A stretch of DNA of 64,000 nucleotides from Dama dama (taxonomy: Eukaryota > Chordata > Mammalia > Artiodactyla > Cervidae): positions 6,035,001-6,099,000 of the forward strand of contig NC_083688.1 of assembly GCF_033118175.1 (NCBI RefSeq), in the 5' to 3' direction. The notes below the pieces were generated by a model. The model searched no databases. It was not told the origin of the DNA and saw only the letters and a list, made by a program, of their open reading frames with translations. This document shows positions 63,190 through 64,000 of this stretch, one piece after another (within the stretch, counting starts at the first letter, position 1; each line of letters opens with the position of its first letter). The position numbers and the translations under genes were made by a program.

Positions 63190-64000
63190 ACGAATGTTAA
63201 AATAGCGGCTTCGGGCCTCTCTTGTAACCAAGGAGACTCTCTCTAACGGGGTTGTGCCTTGAGGTCAAAGTAAGCGAGGATGCTACGTTCTCCAGCCCTC
63301 ACTTGGTGACAGCGTAGGCTATCCCTCCCCTTCTTCTCCCCTGCCTCCCCATTCTGCCTCTCCAGTCTTCTCAAGGATTCGAGTCCTTCCCTCTGGGTGC
63401 TAGAACTAAGTGCTCGTCAAGTTTATGAGCTTTCAGAGCTGCTTTTAGTGACAACCAGGCCTCCCCGTTTTTATAAGGACTGAGATAAGAGGCGAGTTTA
63501 TGAGATTACAGGGTTGTCATCATCCTTTGCTTTGATGTCTGTCTCTCTGTCGGTTTCCTTCTCTTTTACAAAACTAGCTTGTGTTCCAGCACGAGCTGGG
63601 AACAGCAGCTCCAGGCTCCATAAACACGCTGTGCAAATAAAGGAGACATTTAGAGGAAGGTTGAAGTGCCACTTAAAGGTGTTCGCTCTTAAATGACCGC
63701 ATCTGGGCAACTTGTCATGAGGTATCCCGGCTGTTGGCCAAAGATCACTTGTTCTGCAAATCTTGCTGTTGGCTCATAATTTTCAACTTTCGACCCTTTA
63801 AAGCTGAGAAGGTGTGGGATTTCTGTAAGCTTTGGGGATAGGAGTGTTTTTAAAGTAACTGTTAAGGAAGCCATCTATCTTTGGGAAGGTTTGGGATCTG
63901 TTAGACTTGAAGGGCCCTGCAGAGGAGGCTAGGATCCCCGGGTCTCTGCTCAGCCGTGGGGGATTTTTTGATCCAAGAATGTTCCAGTCCAGGGACTGAG
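63190..64000. other. Repeat-poor intronic tail (possible regulatory sequence)
   Basis: About 800 bp without any repeat I can name and with mixed AT/GC texture. Motifs include actgagataagagg (GATA-like), 'ccataaacacgctgtgcaaa' (forkhead-like), 'ctttgctttgatgtctgtct' (TCF-like) and gttggccaaagatcacttg. No frame encodes a recognisable protein. Conservation is suspected, not shown. Confidence 0.3.

Larger units (their letters stand above)
2296..64000 (+). other. EPHB2: EPHB2 intron 3 (continues past the window)
   Basis: No further EPHB2 exon could be found on the + strand. In particular, exon 4, which should continue the cysteine-rich region with Gly-Cys-Pro, is not encoded in any frame. No other gene was recognised on either strand. 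The sequence is a mix of ancient and ruminant-specific repeats with repeat-poor patches between them, itemised below. Calling the whole remainder intron 3 is an inference from the missing downstream exons. Confidence 0.8.

Noticed and set aside
2296..64000. EPHB2 exon 4 and later exons
   Set aside because: No frame on the + strand encodes the expected continuation of the cysteine-rich region or the fibronectin domains, so the window ends inside intron 3.

Overview
This window is nuclear DNA from a ruminant, most likely a bovid or another pecoran. Two things show this. It carries one coding exon of a vertebrate receptor tyrosine kinase with normal GT-AG splice sites. Its repeats are ruminant-lineage types throughout: BovB (RTE-type) LINE 3' ends, Bov-tA and BOV-A2 SINEs and CHR-type tRNA-Glu SINEs, over an older layer of MIR, L2, L1 and DNA-transposon remnants. 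There is no sign of prokaryotic or organellar sequence, operons, CRISPR arrays or viral genes.

The only protein-coding sequence I can support is exon 3 of EPHB2 (ephrin type-B receptor 2) on the + strand at 1611-2295. It encodes residues 43-270 of the receptor by human numbering: most of the ephrin-binding domain and the start of the cysteine-rich region. Bases 1-1610 are the end of intron 2. Everything from 2296 to 64000 reads as intron 3. Exon 4 was looked for and not found.

Layout of the intron, left to right. 2.3-10 kb: a 154-bp tandem duplication, MIR and L2 fragments, an MaLR-like LTR, an MER5-like fragment and an old L1 3' end. 10-24 kb: CHR, BovB, Bov-tA and BOV-A2 insertions, a CpG-rich block near 17.8 kb and two candidate regulatory patches near 11.1 and 23.0 kb. 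24.8-26.8 kb: a nested insertion, with an inverted BovB (twin-priming structure) lying inside an older Bov-tA SINE. 27-40 kb: scattered SINEs, a CHR element with a clean target-site duplication, and a composite SINE that interrupts a BovB. 40.8-41.9 kb: a degenerate GGAT-type array. 42.25-42.4 kb: a dense ATTA/TAAT cluster that looks like a homeodomain-bound enhancer. 43-56 kb: more dimeric and monomeric SINEs, a diverged AGAAT array and a truncated L1 with a 16-bp duplication. 57-64 kb: L2, an L1 ORF2 fragment, another BovB and a repeat-poor tail.

I found no undescribed gene system. The more interesting signals are retrotransposition scars: twin priming, two tail-only insertions flanked by direct repeats, and a composite SINE with the same internal junction at three loci. 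Several repeat-free intronic patches could be EPHB2 regulatory elements. Repeat family names come from recognition by eye, so boundaries are approximate except where target-site duplications fix them.
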